Below are positions 1 to 10,220 of a stretch of 64,000 bases of DNA, piece after piece. The DNA comes from Pyrus communis (taxonomy: Eukaryota > Streptophyta > Magnoliopsida > Rosales > Rosaceae). Location: positions 8,734,827 to 8,798,826 of the forward strand of contig NC_084805.1 of NCBI RefSeq assembly GCF_963583255.1. Reading direction: 5' to 3'. Position 1 is the first letter of the stretch. Every line of letters begins with the position of its first letter. A model generated the notes under the pieces. It searched no databases and was not told the origin of the DNA. It was given only the letters and a program-made list of their open reading frames with translations. A program made the translations under genes and the position numbers.

Positions 1-272
1 TTTCCAAATGGTGGAGATTCACAAAGAAGTGATCAACATCATTTATCAAGTAGAATAGTAGATTTTACAACATATACGCCCTACAAAAATTGGTTATTAT
101 TATTATTATTATTATTATTCTTTTACTTTTTTATATGACTTAACAGCAGTGGAGCAACAGTCCCTGAATTTTAACTTAATTGTTGAGCTTTGGTCCCTTA
201 CTCCATATTTTTATCAGTGCCTTAATTACTCTGTTGCATCCTAAAAGTGTTCGCAAGTCCCACGTTCCCCCC
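1..272. other. Intergenic DNA, no gene seen
   Basis: I see no coding region or RNA gene here. The only distinct feature is a short ATT/TTA microsatellite at about 91-119. The stretch ends at the TAA target duplication (273-275) of the next element. Confidence 0.6.
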
Positions 273-275
273 TAA

Positions 276-1272
276 GGGTGCGTTTGTTGTATCGGATTGT
301 CTTGGACTGGACTAGTTTCAAGGACTAAGCTAGACTGGCTTAGACTAGACTAAGCTGGACTAGTTTAGTGAAGCGTTCGGTGCAGTATCGGACTAAGAAG
401 CAGGATAATTAACAAAACTCAAAAATTATATTATTTTAAAGCATATATAGAATATTTATATTAATTCATCCTCTTCTTTTCTTCTAGAAATCCATTTTTT
501 ATAATTCTATAACTTCTCTACCTCACCACTTCCCTTTTTTTCTCCATCCGTCTCAATCCTCTGTCTCTTGATTGTTTCCTTCAGCAAGCTTGGCCTAAAC
601 ATCTGTTGCTTTCATGGAATCCCGTTTGCAAAAAATAAACCAACGAAACACCTTTCAAAATCCCATTTCCTTTCATGCAATTCCCCAGTTCTTACTAATT
701 GCCATTCCATTTTCTTTTGTTTTCTCTTTCAATTTTCTCACCAACCAAACACCTTTCAAAATCCCCAATTCCAAATAATTACTCACCTTATCTGGCGTAC
801 CAGATTCAGATCATGGTCAGTTGAAAACGAGAGTCAACAATTGAATTCTCGCGACGGAACGCGATTAGTGGGGAAGAATCAGCGAAAGTGGGGTGGTTTG
901 TAAGTGAAAATTAAGGGCGTTTCTGAGAGAGAGCGATGTATGTATGTGTGCGATCTAAGATACCAAAAGACCCAGACGGTGGAAGACCCCAAATCGCTGA
1001 ACCCATATGAAAAAAATCCTTATTTTCAAGGATTGAGATCTTGTAAGTTGGAACAAGGCACAAGGTTTGGATGAGTCATACGAAGCAGCGTGGGGGTCTT
1101 AGCAGTCCTGGGATATTTGGGAGGTTTGGCTAAGAATTTTTAGTGAGGGAATCAGTCGGAGCGAGTCCGACTTAATCCCATTAAACCTAATGCTTCAGCC
1201 TAACAAACATTGGACTACAATAATAGCTAGTCCAGTCCAATCCAAGGAGAGTGAGCCCAAACAAGCACACCC
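276..1272. mobile_element. Tourist-like (PIF/Harbinger) MITE, 997 bp
   Basis: The left end starts GGGTGCGTTTGTT and the right end finishes with the near-complement AAACAAGCACACCC. Both ends sit directly against TAA (273-275 and 1273-1275), the 3-bp target duplication typical of PIF/Harbinger elements. The inverted similarity continues inward through a repeated TAGTCCAGTCC / GGACTGGACTAG motif. The interior has no transposase-like reading frame, so this is a non-autonomous element. A related right end lies at 31860-32411. Boundaries are read directly; the superfamily follows from end sequence plus target size. Confidence 0.8.
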
Positions 1273-2046
1273 TAAGCGTTACATTGACCTAAAATACCAT
1301 AAATCATGTTTTCGTGTCCCACTTTACCGTAAACTGTTAATTTCATTAAGTATTCCATTCAAATATGTTGACATGTACAAATAGGTCCCACTTAACAAAA
1401 TTTCTATTTAATTTTTAGTTTAAGTATATAAAATTATAATTTGAAAGTATTGAGATATAGGATTAAGTACATAAAACCATCCAACCTTGTAGTGTAATTT
1501 TAAATTGGTCTCAACGTTTTTCAACATTCCAATTCAGTATCCAACCTATTGAAAATGTCACATCTGTTAAACCCAATTAGTTTTTTGTTAAATTAAGGGC
1601 TTACTCTGTCTTCAACATCAACAGAGAGTCATGGAAGCATGGCCTTCACCAAATAACATCCACTTCCCCCTTTAGATCATCACTTCAAAACAAACTCACA
1701 ACCACAAACTCCACCCCACAACTCAAGCCACCAACATCAAGAAGAAGGTCTTAGAAGTTGCTGAAATGGTATGGACTGCTATGATGCTGTCACCACTATC
1801 TTCACTACCCATAAAGAAAAACTAGAAGCTTTACTAAACGAAAATCGGCGAATGAGGAAATCACGAGCATAAACAAGCTCCTTGAAATGCTATATGAATT
1901 CCTAAACCTATTCTTTGTCAGGATGTCACATCCCCACTCGGAGGGGGAGGGGGACCACTTCCCGGGCCCGCTCCACCATCGTAGCACGATATTGTCCACT
2001 TTGGGCCCCGACCACGCCCTCACGGTTTTGTTTCTGGGAACTCATA

Positions 2047-2128
2047 TGAGAACTTCCCGATGGGTCACCCATCCTGGGAATTCTCTCGCACGCTACTCGC
2101 TTAACTTCGAAGTTGCCATGGAACTCAA
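2047..2128 (-). other. 5S rRNA-like block in left Cassandra LTR
   Basis: Read on the minus strand this resembles plant 5S rRNA from the A box (GAAGTTAAGCGAG) through the internal element (CCCAGGATGGG) to the C box (GGGTGACCCATCGGGAAGT). In 5S genes these form the internal RNA polymerase III promoter. The start and end of true 5S rRNA are missing, so it is not a 5S gene. Confidence 0.75.
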
Positions 2129-2401
2129 AGCCAGTGAACTCCCAAAAGGCCTTGTGCTAGGTAGGGATGGGAATATACATATAAGGATCACACCCATGAG
2201 CGATGTGGGATGTCACAATCCACCCCCCTTAGGGGCCCGACGTCCTCGTCGGCACACACGCAACCAAGGTTAGGCTCTGATACCAAATTGTCACATCCCG
2301 GCCCAGGGGGGACCACTTCTCGGGCCCACTCCACCACCGTAGCACGATATTGTCCGCTTTGGGCCCTGACCACGCCCTCAAGGTTTTGTTTCTGGAAACT
2401 C

Positions 2402-2487
2402 ACACGAGAACTTCCCGATGGGTGACCCATCCTGGGAATGCTCTCGCGCACTACTCACTTAACTTCGGAGTTCCCATGGAACCCGAA
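2402..2487 (-). other. 5S rRNA-like block in right Cassandra LTR
   Basis: The same block as in the other LTR, with GAAGTTAAGTGAG, CCCAGGATGGG and GGGAAGTTCTCGTGT in 5S order on the minus strand. This LTR is the 5' LTR of the element, so it is the copy from which a transcript of the element would start if polymerase III still recognises it. Confidence 0.75.
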
Positions 2488-2868
2488 ACCAGTGAGCTCC
2501 CAAAAGGCCTTGTGCTAGGTAGGGATGAAAATATACATATAAGGATCACTCCCCTGGGCAATGTGGGATGTCACATAAGAGATTTTCCGATCTTCATTTT
2601 TGTTTTCTATTTTATTCATGAATTTGTTTATTTATTATTATTTTTCACCTTCAAGTCTTTTTTGAAGTTATTTTTATTATTATTTTAGTGTCCAAGCAAG
2701 CAAATAAGTGGAATCTATTGTTGCCACATGTACATATAACGGAAAAATTAATTGGGACTTAACGAATGTGACATATTCAATAAATTGGGTACTTATTTGG
2801 AATGTTTAAAAATATTGAGACTAATTTAAAATGACACTAAAAGGTTGAGAGTTTAAGATACTTGGGCA

Positions 2869-4079
2869 TAAGATACATGATAGAACTCTCGCTCAATCAC
2901 TCATCCATAGCCACCTTCATGGCTTCACCACCCTTCCCATTGCAAATGCCAACGTCCCCCACCCTAGCTGCTATACTACACAAGTCATTCGATCACCTCC
3001 AAAACACCGCATTTGCACTTCGAAAATTTCAAATTATCAAGAACCTCGCCGACAAATTACCGGATTCTACTCACCCAGCGGCAAGGAAATTTAACTGTAG
3101 AGCTACTCGTTGTTTGAAATTAATGAGGAGGTTTTGACTTCAAAACACTATGTATGTTTATTTACTTTTTAATTTTTACTAATTTCTTTTAATAAGAATA
3201 TAAATATATAGAATTTGAACAAATGATAAAAAGTTGACCATAAGTGGTGGTTTATGTTGTGTAAAATTATCAAGGAGGTCTTGGGTTTGAAACAGTATGT
3301 GTCTTTTTTTTACTTTCCAACTTTTACGAATTTATTTTCATAAGAGTTTAAATTTATAAAATTTGTCTAAATGATCAAGAGGTTTAATTAGAAGCAATAT
3401 TTTTGTTATTTAAAATTAACAAGAGATCTTGAGTTCGAAATTCTATGTGCATGTTCATTCTTTTCATTTTTACGAATTTTTGTTTGATTGTTAATTTCTT
3501 TTTAATTACTAGCTAGTAGCTATGTGCGTTGCAATGTTTAAACATTCGTTTCAATATAAGTCTAACCTTCACAAAAAGAAATGCGTAGACAAAATTTTTA
3601 GACCAAATTTGCAAATCATATGACATGTCACCAATAGGTTACATATCAATTAAAGACTAGAGAACATCATTATTTTTTTAGTCCCATATTGACAAGGTTA
3701 ATATATAAGAACAAACACATCATGATTTATATAAAAACACTTTAAAAGTTCAAATAGATGGAAAACAAAACTCATCATCTATCTACTTGTAAGACCGGGT
3801 TTTTTTGGTTCATTTTCTCGATACAAAATAAACTAGTCTTTCCGTGCGTTCTAAATTATTGAGTTTGAAGTGCTTTTCTAAGTATAATTTTATGAAGTCT
3901 TATGTGTAAAACAAAGAATTTTTTTTATATGAAGTTAGGACACATATTTTGGTGTCACCCTAAGCTTAAAAAATCTCAAGACTGGCCCTGCGCAAGGGTG
4001 GGTGCTTGGTGGAACCACGGAAGAGTTGGGGAAATATTTTGAGAAGAATTAACCTTTAGTTATTTTAATCTCAAGGATG
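2869..4079. other. Intergenic DNA with degenerate ~147-bp tandem repeat
   Basis: No gene is supported; the 91-codon frame at 2862-3137 has no family I recognise. Three degenerate tandem units begin near 3128, 3273 and 3422, each marked by a GGAGGTYTTGRSTTYGAAA-like motif followed by a TATGT and an A/T-rich tail. The motif looks like the B-box part of a tRNA-derived repeat. Confidence 0.4.
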
Positions 4080-4206
4080 CTATTTTTACTATCTATTTAT
4101 ACTATTATTTGTACTATCTCTCTAATAGAGATGAGACTTACATGCATTGACAGCCTTCTATTAGAGAGATGGTACAAGTGATGGTACAGTTAGATGGTAA
4201 ATATAG
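4080..4206. mobile_element. Small hairpin MITE, copy 1 (~127 bp)
   Basis: Two arms of about 50 bp form an imperfect inverted repeat; both contain a CATCTCTCTAATAG-like core and a CTATATTTACCATCTA-like outer end. The loop is about 30 bp. A second copy lies at 10550-10670. No coding capacity; the superfamily cannot be set from the sequence. Confidence 0.6.
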
Positions 4207-5053
4207 TAGTTTGTTTAAAATGTTTCAAAGACAATATCTTTTGGACATGTGGCACCCGCTTGGCATACGAACAAGCAAATAATGGACCCATTTGTGGTAC
4301 ACCAACATAGAAAACGTAGATGAGGATTCTCTACGGATCTTTACATCTTATTCATTCATCGTGCGACTAATTTTTGTTAGGTACTGTTTATATTTAATTT
4401 TAAATAAAAAATTAAAAATGATTTCTAATTGCATGATGTACAATGAATGGATAAGACGTGAAAATTCACAAGATCCTCACAAAAAGGTCTGAACTGGATC
4501 CAAATCCAAAAAACTTAACAGCAAAACCGCATATGGCAAAGTGGGACACAAAACATGATATAGGAGATTGGTCAAGATAGAGAAATTAAATTTATAAATA
4601 AAATTTTCAAACTATATGATGTGTCATTAATAAGAATGAACACGTTTAATAATCCAATCATCAACTCTTATGTCATTTAGTTTGCAAAATGATACTCACA
4701 AACATTTTTAGGGGGCAATAGGGTAATTAAGCCTTTTATAAAATTTGTGTACCTTTAATTCAATTGAGTTTTAACTCAACTGTAGCAATTATCTCTGAAC
4801 TTTATCTAGCGGAGGTAACATGAAATGACCAATACTCTATATTTTATCAAATTCAAGATCACATCTAATAAAGTTCTAGTTCAAGAATCAAAACTACAAT
4901 TGAGTTACAATTCAAAAACTATTACTCCAATTTCCTCGTAAAAATAGTAGCTCTTCATATGCTAATGTCGAGTAGTTTTTTTTTTTTATGGATGCCAACG
5001 TTGGTCCCCCTGTTTATTAGACAAGTAAATGGACTATCCAAATCATTTCTGGG
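4207..5053. other. Intergenic DNA, no gene seen
   Basis: A/T-rich sequence with no supported gene or RNA. It ends at the left CAAAT target duplication (5054-5058) of the copia element. Confidence 0.5.
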
Positions 5054-5058
5054 CAAAT

Positions 5059-5222
5059 TGTTGATCATGAGTCAATATTAGGAAAAATAGGAATGTAAAT
5101 AATAGGAGTCCTTTTTTAAGTAGGTTTGTATTAAAGCTTTTGTTTCCTTGTGGAACTTAGATTGTACATATATATATTTCAGAACAAGTAATACAAGAAA
5201 ATATTCCCGTAAAAGTTCTATT
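5059..5222 (+). repeat. copia 5' LTR (164 bp)
   Basis: Starts TGTTGATCATGAG and ends GTTCTATT. It matches the 3' LTR at all but one base and one TA unit in a TATATA run. Confidence 0.93.
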
Positions 5223-5235
5223 TGGTATCAAGAGC
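5223..5235 (+). other. Primer-binding site
   Basis: TGGTATCAAGAGC lies directly after the 5' LTR. It matches the initiator methionine tRNA site TGGTATCAGAGC apart from one extra A. Confidence 0.8.
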
Positions 5236-5499
5236 CAAAACCCTAGTTTTCTTTTCCGCTGTGCGTTGACTGTTTTTTCTGCAAATCTTCTGCAGAAAAA
5301 CAGTGTTGTCGTGTGTGTGTATTTTTGGCTGCGTGTGCAGCAGTGTGGGTGGTGCTGTGTCTGCACAGTGCTGCCGTGTGTGTGTGGTACTGCTGTGGGT
5401 GTAGCAGTGTGGTAAATCATCAGGGGACAGTAACATCAGAAGGAGGCAGTGTCGTGTGCGTGTGGAATTGCTGTGAGTATTGCTGTGTTAGTGCAGTGT

Positions 5500-5701
5500 G
5501 TGTATTGCTGCCAGTACCCTTGTGCGTTGTTGGGTTTGAGACTTTTTCGAATCCAATAGGTCACGGGTTCGACTTCGGCGGAAGTTGTTGCTGTTTGTTT
5601 GTGTATTGCTGCCAGTACCCTTGTGCGTTGTTGGGTTTGAGCCTTTTTCGAATCCAATAGGTCACGGGTTCGACTTCGGCGGAAGTTGTTGTTGTTTGTT
5701 T
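5500..5701 (+). repeat. Tandem 101-bp duplication in copia leader
   Basis: Units 5500-5600 and 5601-5701 are nearly identical (about two differences), both starting GTGTATTGCTGCCAGTACCC. A third unit is just begun at 5702. The repeats lie in the untranslated leader, just before the gag start at 5740. Confidence 0.9.
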
Positions 5702-5739
5702 GTGTATTGATGTGCTTTGTTTTTTTTGGGTAAAGTCGA

Positions 5740-8121
5740 ATGGCATCAGAAGGAGGCAGTGGCATGTTGAAGTTAGAGGGCAGTAATTCAACCAATAATC
5801 AAGTAGTGAATCCTGTCGTTATTCAGAGTGATGCGTCTGCTGTACCAAATACCGTGAAATTAAATGGATCAAATTATCCTCTTTGGTCCAAGGTTTTGGA
5901 GATGCACATTGCTGGACGCGGTAGGAAGGGCTTTGTGACTGGTAGTACCAAGGAGCCTGCTGAGGCTAGTGCTGAGTATGAGGCATGGGAGACAGGGAAT
6001 GCAATAGTAAAAGGGTGGTTGATCAATTCTATGGAACCTGCTATCATGGGATTTTTTATTCACCTACGTACTGCTAAAGAAGTTTGGGAAGAGGTGGCTC
6101 GAACTTATTATGATGGTTCAGATATTTCTCAGATTTATGAATTGAAGGTTAAATCGTTCAGACTCCGTCAAGAGGGTCGGCCAGTGGGTGTGTATTATGC
6201 TGATCTCAAGTCCGTTTGGCAGGAGTTAGATCAACGGAGACCAATCAAGATGGTATGTGCTGTGGATTTCAAGACACTTCGAGAAGAAATTCAGGTTGAT
6301 CGTGTGTATGTTTTTTTGGCGGGTTTGGATGATGTGTTTGATAAAGTACGTAGTGATATTTTACGTACTCAGCCCTTACCTTCTGTTGAGGAGGTGTTTT
6401 CTGTTGTTCGACGTGAAGCTCAACGACATGCTACCATGATGGGTGGGAGTAACAATCAAGGAGGATTGCCGTCCATGGCAATGATCTCTCGGCCAGCTGG
6501 TACTCATCGTGCTAGTAATTTTTCTAATCAATCTTTAAATTCTCGACCTTTCAACCGAGAAAATAAAGATGATTTGAAGTGTACTTTCTGTGGACAAACC
6601 TGTCATACTGAGGATACATGCTTTACTAAGCATGGGGTGCCTGATTGGTTTCCAGAGTTCAAGAAAAAATTGCGTGCCAAGGAGCGTGGAGCAGCCGGAT
6701 CCAGTGGAGGCCGTGCCTCCCTTGCTGCGGCTACAACCACAGTCCAGGAAGCCGTGCCTAGTTCTAGTCACTCTAGTCAGAATTTGTTGCTTGGTACTCA
6801 GGGTGCCTCGTCGTCCGACACAGGTACCATGGGACATGTTCTCTTAGCCTCCGAGAAACAGCACCATACAGGTTGGATTCTGGACTCTGGGGCAACGGAT
6901 CATATGACATATGATAAAAATATGTTTCAATACATGACTATATCTCACAGGAAAAATATATCAACTGCCAATGGTACTCTGGCACCCGTGTGTGGTGCCG
7001 GCACTGTGCATCTCACCCCGTCACTTCCCTTACATCATTGCTTGCTTGTTCCGTCTTTATCCCATCACCTATTATCCATACCACAGGTTACTGAACAATT
7101 GGATTGTGTTGTTCTAATGTATCCGCTTTTTTGTCTACTCCAGGATATTCAGACCAAGGAGATAATTGGGCGTGGCACTAAGAGAGAGGGGTTGTACTAC
7201 GTGGACGACGTCGTTTCTGGAAGAGCAAATGCAGTTCGCGCGTCCCGGTCTAGTAATTTACAAGCAGTGTGGTTGTTGCATCGTCGGTTAGGCCATGCAT
7301 CTTTTGGGTATTTAAGGCATATGTTACCTAGTTTATTTAGTGGAATAACTGAATCATACTTACATTGTGAAGTATGTATTCTTGCTAAAAGCCATCGTGC
7401 TTCTTTTCCGCCTAGTATGAATAAAAGAGCTTTACCGTTTGAACTTGTGCACTCTGATGTTTGGGGACCATCTCCGGTTGTTACTTCTTCTGGGATTAAG
7501 TGGTTTGTTACGTTTGTTGATGATTGCACTCGTATGACGTGGCTATATGTGTTAAAAAATAAGAGTGATGTTGGTATGGTATTTCGGAATTTTTCTCAAA
7601 TGCTTCGGACCCAATACTTCTCTGTGATTAAAGTTCTTCGTTCTGATAATGGTGGTGAATATATTAATCGTGAATTGTCAGAGTTTCTTGGTGATCAAGG
7701 CATTCTCCATGAAACAACCTGCCCCTATACTCCACAGCAAAATGGGGTGGCTGAACGGAAAAATCGCCATATCTTAGAAACGGCACGTGCACTACTTCTG
7801 GGTGCTTCTGTTCCTAAGGTTTTTTGGCCTGAAGCTGTTACTTATGCCGTCTACGTGATTAATCGTATGCCCTCTCGGGTGGTTAATTTTCAAACTCTGT
7901 TTCAAGTCCTCACTCAACATGTTCCTGTGGTGTCTTCTCATAATCTCCAACCCCGGGTCTTTGGGTGTGTGGCGTATGTGCATATTCAGAAAATTCATCG
8001 CACTAAGTTGGATCCGTGTGCACTTCGCTGTGTGTTTGTTGGTTTCTCCTCTCACCAAAAAGGATATAAATGTTATCACCCTGCGACTCGTCATATGTAT
8101 GTTACCATGGATGTGACCTGA
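5740..8121 (+). CDS. copia gag-protease-integrase polyprotein (front part)
   Basis: The 793-residue frame begins with a copia gag domain (LNGSNYPLW near residue 44), then a CCHC zinc knuckle (C-x2-C-x4-H-x4-C, from about residue 281). The aspartic protease motif DSGATDH starts near D382. The GAG-pre-integrase region LLHRRLGHAS is followed by an integrase core with D573, D636 and E672; the last two are 35 residues apart, as in the D,D(35)E signature. The frame ends at TGA 8119-8121, where normal copia polyproteins run on into reverse transcriptase. The ATG at 5740 gives the complete gag domain and lies after the leader repeats. Confidence 0.93.
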   Translation: MASEGGSGMLKLEGSNSTNNQVVNPVVIQSDASAVPNTVKLNGSNYPLWSKVLEMHIAGRGRKGFVTGSTKEPAEASAEYEAWETGNAIVKGWLINSMEPAIMGFFIHLRTAKEVWEEVARTYYDGSDISQIYELKVKSFRLRQEGRPVGVYYADLKSVWQELDQRRPIKMVCAVDFKTLREEIQVDRVYVFLAGLDDVFDKVRSDILRTQPLPSVEEVFSVVRREAQRHATMMGGSNNQGGLPSMAMISRPAGTHRASNFSNQSLNSRPFNRENKDDLKCTFCGQTCHTEDTCFTKHGVPDWFPEFKKKLRAKERGAAGSSGGRASLAAATTTVQEAVPSSSHSSQNLLLGTQGASSSDTGTMGHVLLASEKQHHTGWILDSGATDHMTYDKNMFQYMTISHRKNISTANGTLAPVCGAGTVHLTPSLPLHHCLLVPSLSHHLLSIPQVTEQLDCVVLMYPLFCLLQDIQTKEIIGRGTKREGLYYVDDVVSGRANAVRASRSSNLQAVWLLHRRLGHASFGYLRHMLPSLFSGITESYLHCEVCILAKSHRASFPPSMNKRALPFELVHSDVWGPSPVVTSSGIKWFVTFVDDCTRMTWLYVLKNKSDVGMVFRNFSQMLRTQYFSVIKVLRSDNGGEYINRELSEFLGDQGILHETTCPYTPQQNGVAERKNRHILETARALLLGASVPKVFWPEAVTYAVYVINRMPSRVVNFQTLFQVLTQHVPVVSSHNLQPRVFGCVAYVHIQKIHRTKLDPCALRCVFVGFSSHQKGYKCYHPATRHMYVTMDVT

Positions 8122-10213
8122 TTCCTCTGAATCAGAGTATTTTTATGCTCCCGTATCTTCATCTTCAGATCACCAGGGGGAGAGCTCTAGTGATGATCTG
8201 AAATGGTTGAACTTGGAAGGAATCCCTGGGGTTGATGCCGTGCATAATGGGGCAGTGATTATACATGCCGAGAATGATAAATCTGCAATTGTTGTTGAGA
8301 GCAGCATGCAGTCAGGACCGGTTCCAGATGAAAGTGATCCCGAGAGTAATAAATCTCCAACAGTTGTCGAGAGCAGTATGCAGTCAGGACAGGTTGTCGA
8401 CGAGCCTACTAATGTACCCCCCTCTCTCTCTAGCTCCACAGTGCTGCCCAATGAATCTTCTCTGGATATACCTGAGGTAAGTATTGTGGATGATTATGTA
8501 ACTAATACAAGTAATGATGTAAATACATATAAGCTGCCACCGAGACAAAATAGGGGTGTGCCACCTAACAGGTTTTCTCCGGAAGGCAAAGTGAAGTATC
8601 CAATAGCCAACTATGTCTCATGCAATGGTCTTGCACCAGAGCGCAAGACTTTGGTGGACAATATGGAGGCTACTCGAGTACCAACCCGTGTGGAGGAGGC
8701 TCTAAAGGATCAAAAATGGGCAAACGCAATGGATGAAGAAATGTTGGCGCTACAGAAGAATAATACCTGGGAGGTGACGTCTTTACCAGAGGGAAAAAAA
8801 ACAGTTGGCTGTCGCTGGGTGTTCACTGTCAAATACAAAGCCAATGGATCAATCGACCGGTACAAAGCAAGGTTGGTAGCTAAAGGATACACCCAAACAT
8901 ATGGTGTAGATTATCAAGAAACGTTCTCTCCGGTTGCCAAGATGAATACGGTACGAGTTCTGATATCTTTAGCTGCTAATATGAACTGGCCATTAAAACA
9001 GTTTGATGTGAAAAATGCCTTTCTTCATGGGAACTTGGAGGAAGAAGTATATATGGATTTTCCTCCTGGGTACAGTGCTGGTAGAAGTACCGGAGTATGT
9101 CGGTTGCGTAAGTCTCTTTATGGGCTTAAGCAATCGCCTCGTGCATGGTTTGATAGGTTTACTCAAGTTATGAAAAAGATTGGGCATCACCAAAGTCATT
9201 CTGATCATACATTGTTTGTCAAACGAAGACAGGGAAAAGTGACGGCCTTAATCATCTATGTAGATGACATGATTATTACTGGGGATGATTGTGATGAGAT
9301 TTCAAGGCTGCAGATAAATCTTGCGGCTGAGTTTGAAATGAAGAACCTAGGGGATTTGAAGTATTTTCTTGGAGTCGAAGTTGCTCGATCTTCGAAAGGT
9401 ATTTTCTTGTCACAACGTAAGTATGTTTTGGATTTGTTAAAAGAAACTGGTATGCTGGGATGTAAGCCAGTTGATACTCCTATTGTTGAAAAACATCATC
9501 TATGTTTGGATCCGAATCAGAAATCGGTTGATAAGGGGAGATATCAGAGACTTGTAGGGAGACTAATTTATTTGGCTCATACACGACCAGATATTGCATA
9601 TGCAGTAAGTGTAGTAAGTCAATTTATGCATTCACCGAGTGAAGATCATATGGCTGTTGTTATGCGTATCTTAGCTTATTTAAAGTCTGCACCTGGAAAA
9701 GGAGTTCTCTATCGGAAGCATGGACATTTGAGGATTGAGGGGTTCACGGATGCTGATTGGGCAGGAAGTGTAGGTGACAGACGGTCTACTTCGGGATATT
9801 TTACTTTTGTAGGAGGCAATTTAGTCACATGGAGAAGTAAAAAACAGAAGGTAGTATCAAGATCCTCAGCTGAGGCCGAGTTTCGAGGGATGGCTCACGG
9901 CATTTGTGAGCTTCTCTGGCTTCGAAAACTTCTTGAGGGGCTTGGGTTCAAGCCAAAGGAGACCATGAGACTATACTGTGATAATAAGTCAGCGAGAGAT
10001 ATAGCTGATAATCCGGTACAGCATGATAGAACAAAACATGTGGAAGTTGATCGACATTTTATTAAAGAGAAACTTGAAAGGAAGATTGTATCGATCCCGT
10101 TTGTGAGTTCAGATGAGCAACTTGCAGATGTTCTAACTCATGCAGTATGTAGTCGAGAGTTTGATGACTCACTTGTCAAGTTGGGCATGTGTGATATCTA
10201 TGCACCAACTTGA
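8117..10213 (+). CDS. copia reverse transcriptase-RNase H (back part)
   Basis: This frame opens only after a TGA at 8114-8116, so it abuts the end of the front part in the +1 frame. A methionine-free linker rich in Ser and Asp leads into copia reverse transcriptase: WANAMDEEM, the VKNAFLHG motif and the catalytic YVDD at 9257-9268. RNase H follows (FTDADWAGS, SAEAEF and a terminal LADVLTH). The frame stops at 10211-10213, seven bases before the 3' LTR. No separate start codon is convincing, so it was probably once fused to the front part. Confidence 0.92.
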   Translation, partial: PDSSESEYFYAPVSSSSDHQGESSSDDLKWLNLEGIPGVDAVHNGAVIIHAENDKSAIVVESSMQSGPVPDESDPESNKSPTVVESSMQSGQVVDEPTNVPPSLSSSTVLPNESSLDIPEVSIVDDYVTNTSNDVNTYKLPPRQNRGVPPNRFSPEGKVKYPIANYVSCNGLAPERKTLVDNMEATRVPTRVEEALKDQKWANAMDEEMLALQKNNTWEVTSLPEGKKTVGCRWVFTVKYKANGSIDRYKARLVAKGYTQTYGVDYQETFSPVAKMNTVRVLISLAANMNWPLKQFDVKNAFLHGNLEEEVYMDFPPGYSAGRSTGVCRLRKSLYGLKQSPRAWFDRFTQVMKKIGHHQSHSDHTLFVKRRQGKVTALIIYVDDMIITGDDCDEISRLQINLAAEFEMKNLGDLKYFLGVEVARSSKGIFLSQRKYVLDLLKETGMLGCKPVDTPIVEKHHLCLDPNQKSVDKGRYQRLVGRLIYLAHTRPDIAYAVSVVSQFMHSPSEDHMAVVMRILAYLKSAPGKGVLYRKHGHLRIEGFTDADWAGSVGDRRSTSGYFTFVGGNLVTWRSKKQKVVSRSSAEAEFRGMAHGICELLWLRKLLEGLGFKPKETMRLYCDNKSARDIADNPVQHDRTKHVEVDRHFIKEKLERKIVSIPFVSSDEQLADVLTHAVCSREFDDSLVKLGMCDIYAPT

Positions 10214-10220
10214 GGGGGAG

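Larger units (their letters stand above)
1924..2575 (-). mobile_element. Cassandra TRIM retrotransposon, complete two-LTR copy
   Basis: Two direct repeats of 294 bp (1924-2217) and 287 bp (2289-2575) run TGTGACATCCCACAT...GGGATGTGACA on the minus strand, with a short interior of about 70 bp. Just inside the minus-strand 5' LTR is TTTGGTATCAGAGCC (2273-2287), a primer-binding site for initiator methionine tRNA. A purine-rich AAGGGGGGTGGAT precedes the other LTR. Each LTR holds a 5S rRNA-like block in the same sense, the hallmark of the Cassandra family. No protein is encoded, so mobility would depend on other elements. Flanks CAGGA and TAAGA do not match exactly. Confidence 0.88.
1460..2868. 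mobile_element. Mutator-like element with ~115-bp inverted repeats
   Basis: About 115 bp at 1460-1590 return as an imperfect inverted copy at 2747-2868; the shared core includes CCAACCTT, a TTTTAAATTRGTCTCAA-type stretch and a motif near ATGTCACAT. Flanks TGAGATATA (1451-1459) and TAAGATACA (2869-2877) match at 7 of 9 bases, which fits a decayed 9-bp target duplication. Long terminal repeats plus a 9-bp target suggest a Mutator-type non-autonomous element. A Cassandra retroelement (1924-2575) is nested inside. The outer sequence at 1600-1923 and 2576-2746 shows no recognisable gene. Confidence 0.55.

Noticed and set aside
2047..2487. 5S rRNA genes
   Set aside because: Both ends of 5S rRNA are missing and the blocks sit in Cassandra LTRs, so they are 5S-derived only.
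2862..3137. 91-codon frame as a gene
   Set aside because: No recognisable domain, a non-ATG first codon in the open frame, and decayed repeats around it.
5560..5600. tRNA-like GGTTCGACTTC motif
   Set aside because: No cloverleaf or A box can be built around it; it is part of the duplicated copia leader.
5436..5795. 119-codon minus-strand frame with internal repeats
   Set aside because: Its repeats are the 101-bp duplication of the copia leader read antisense.
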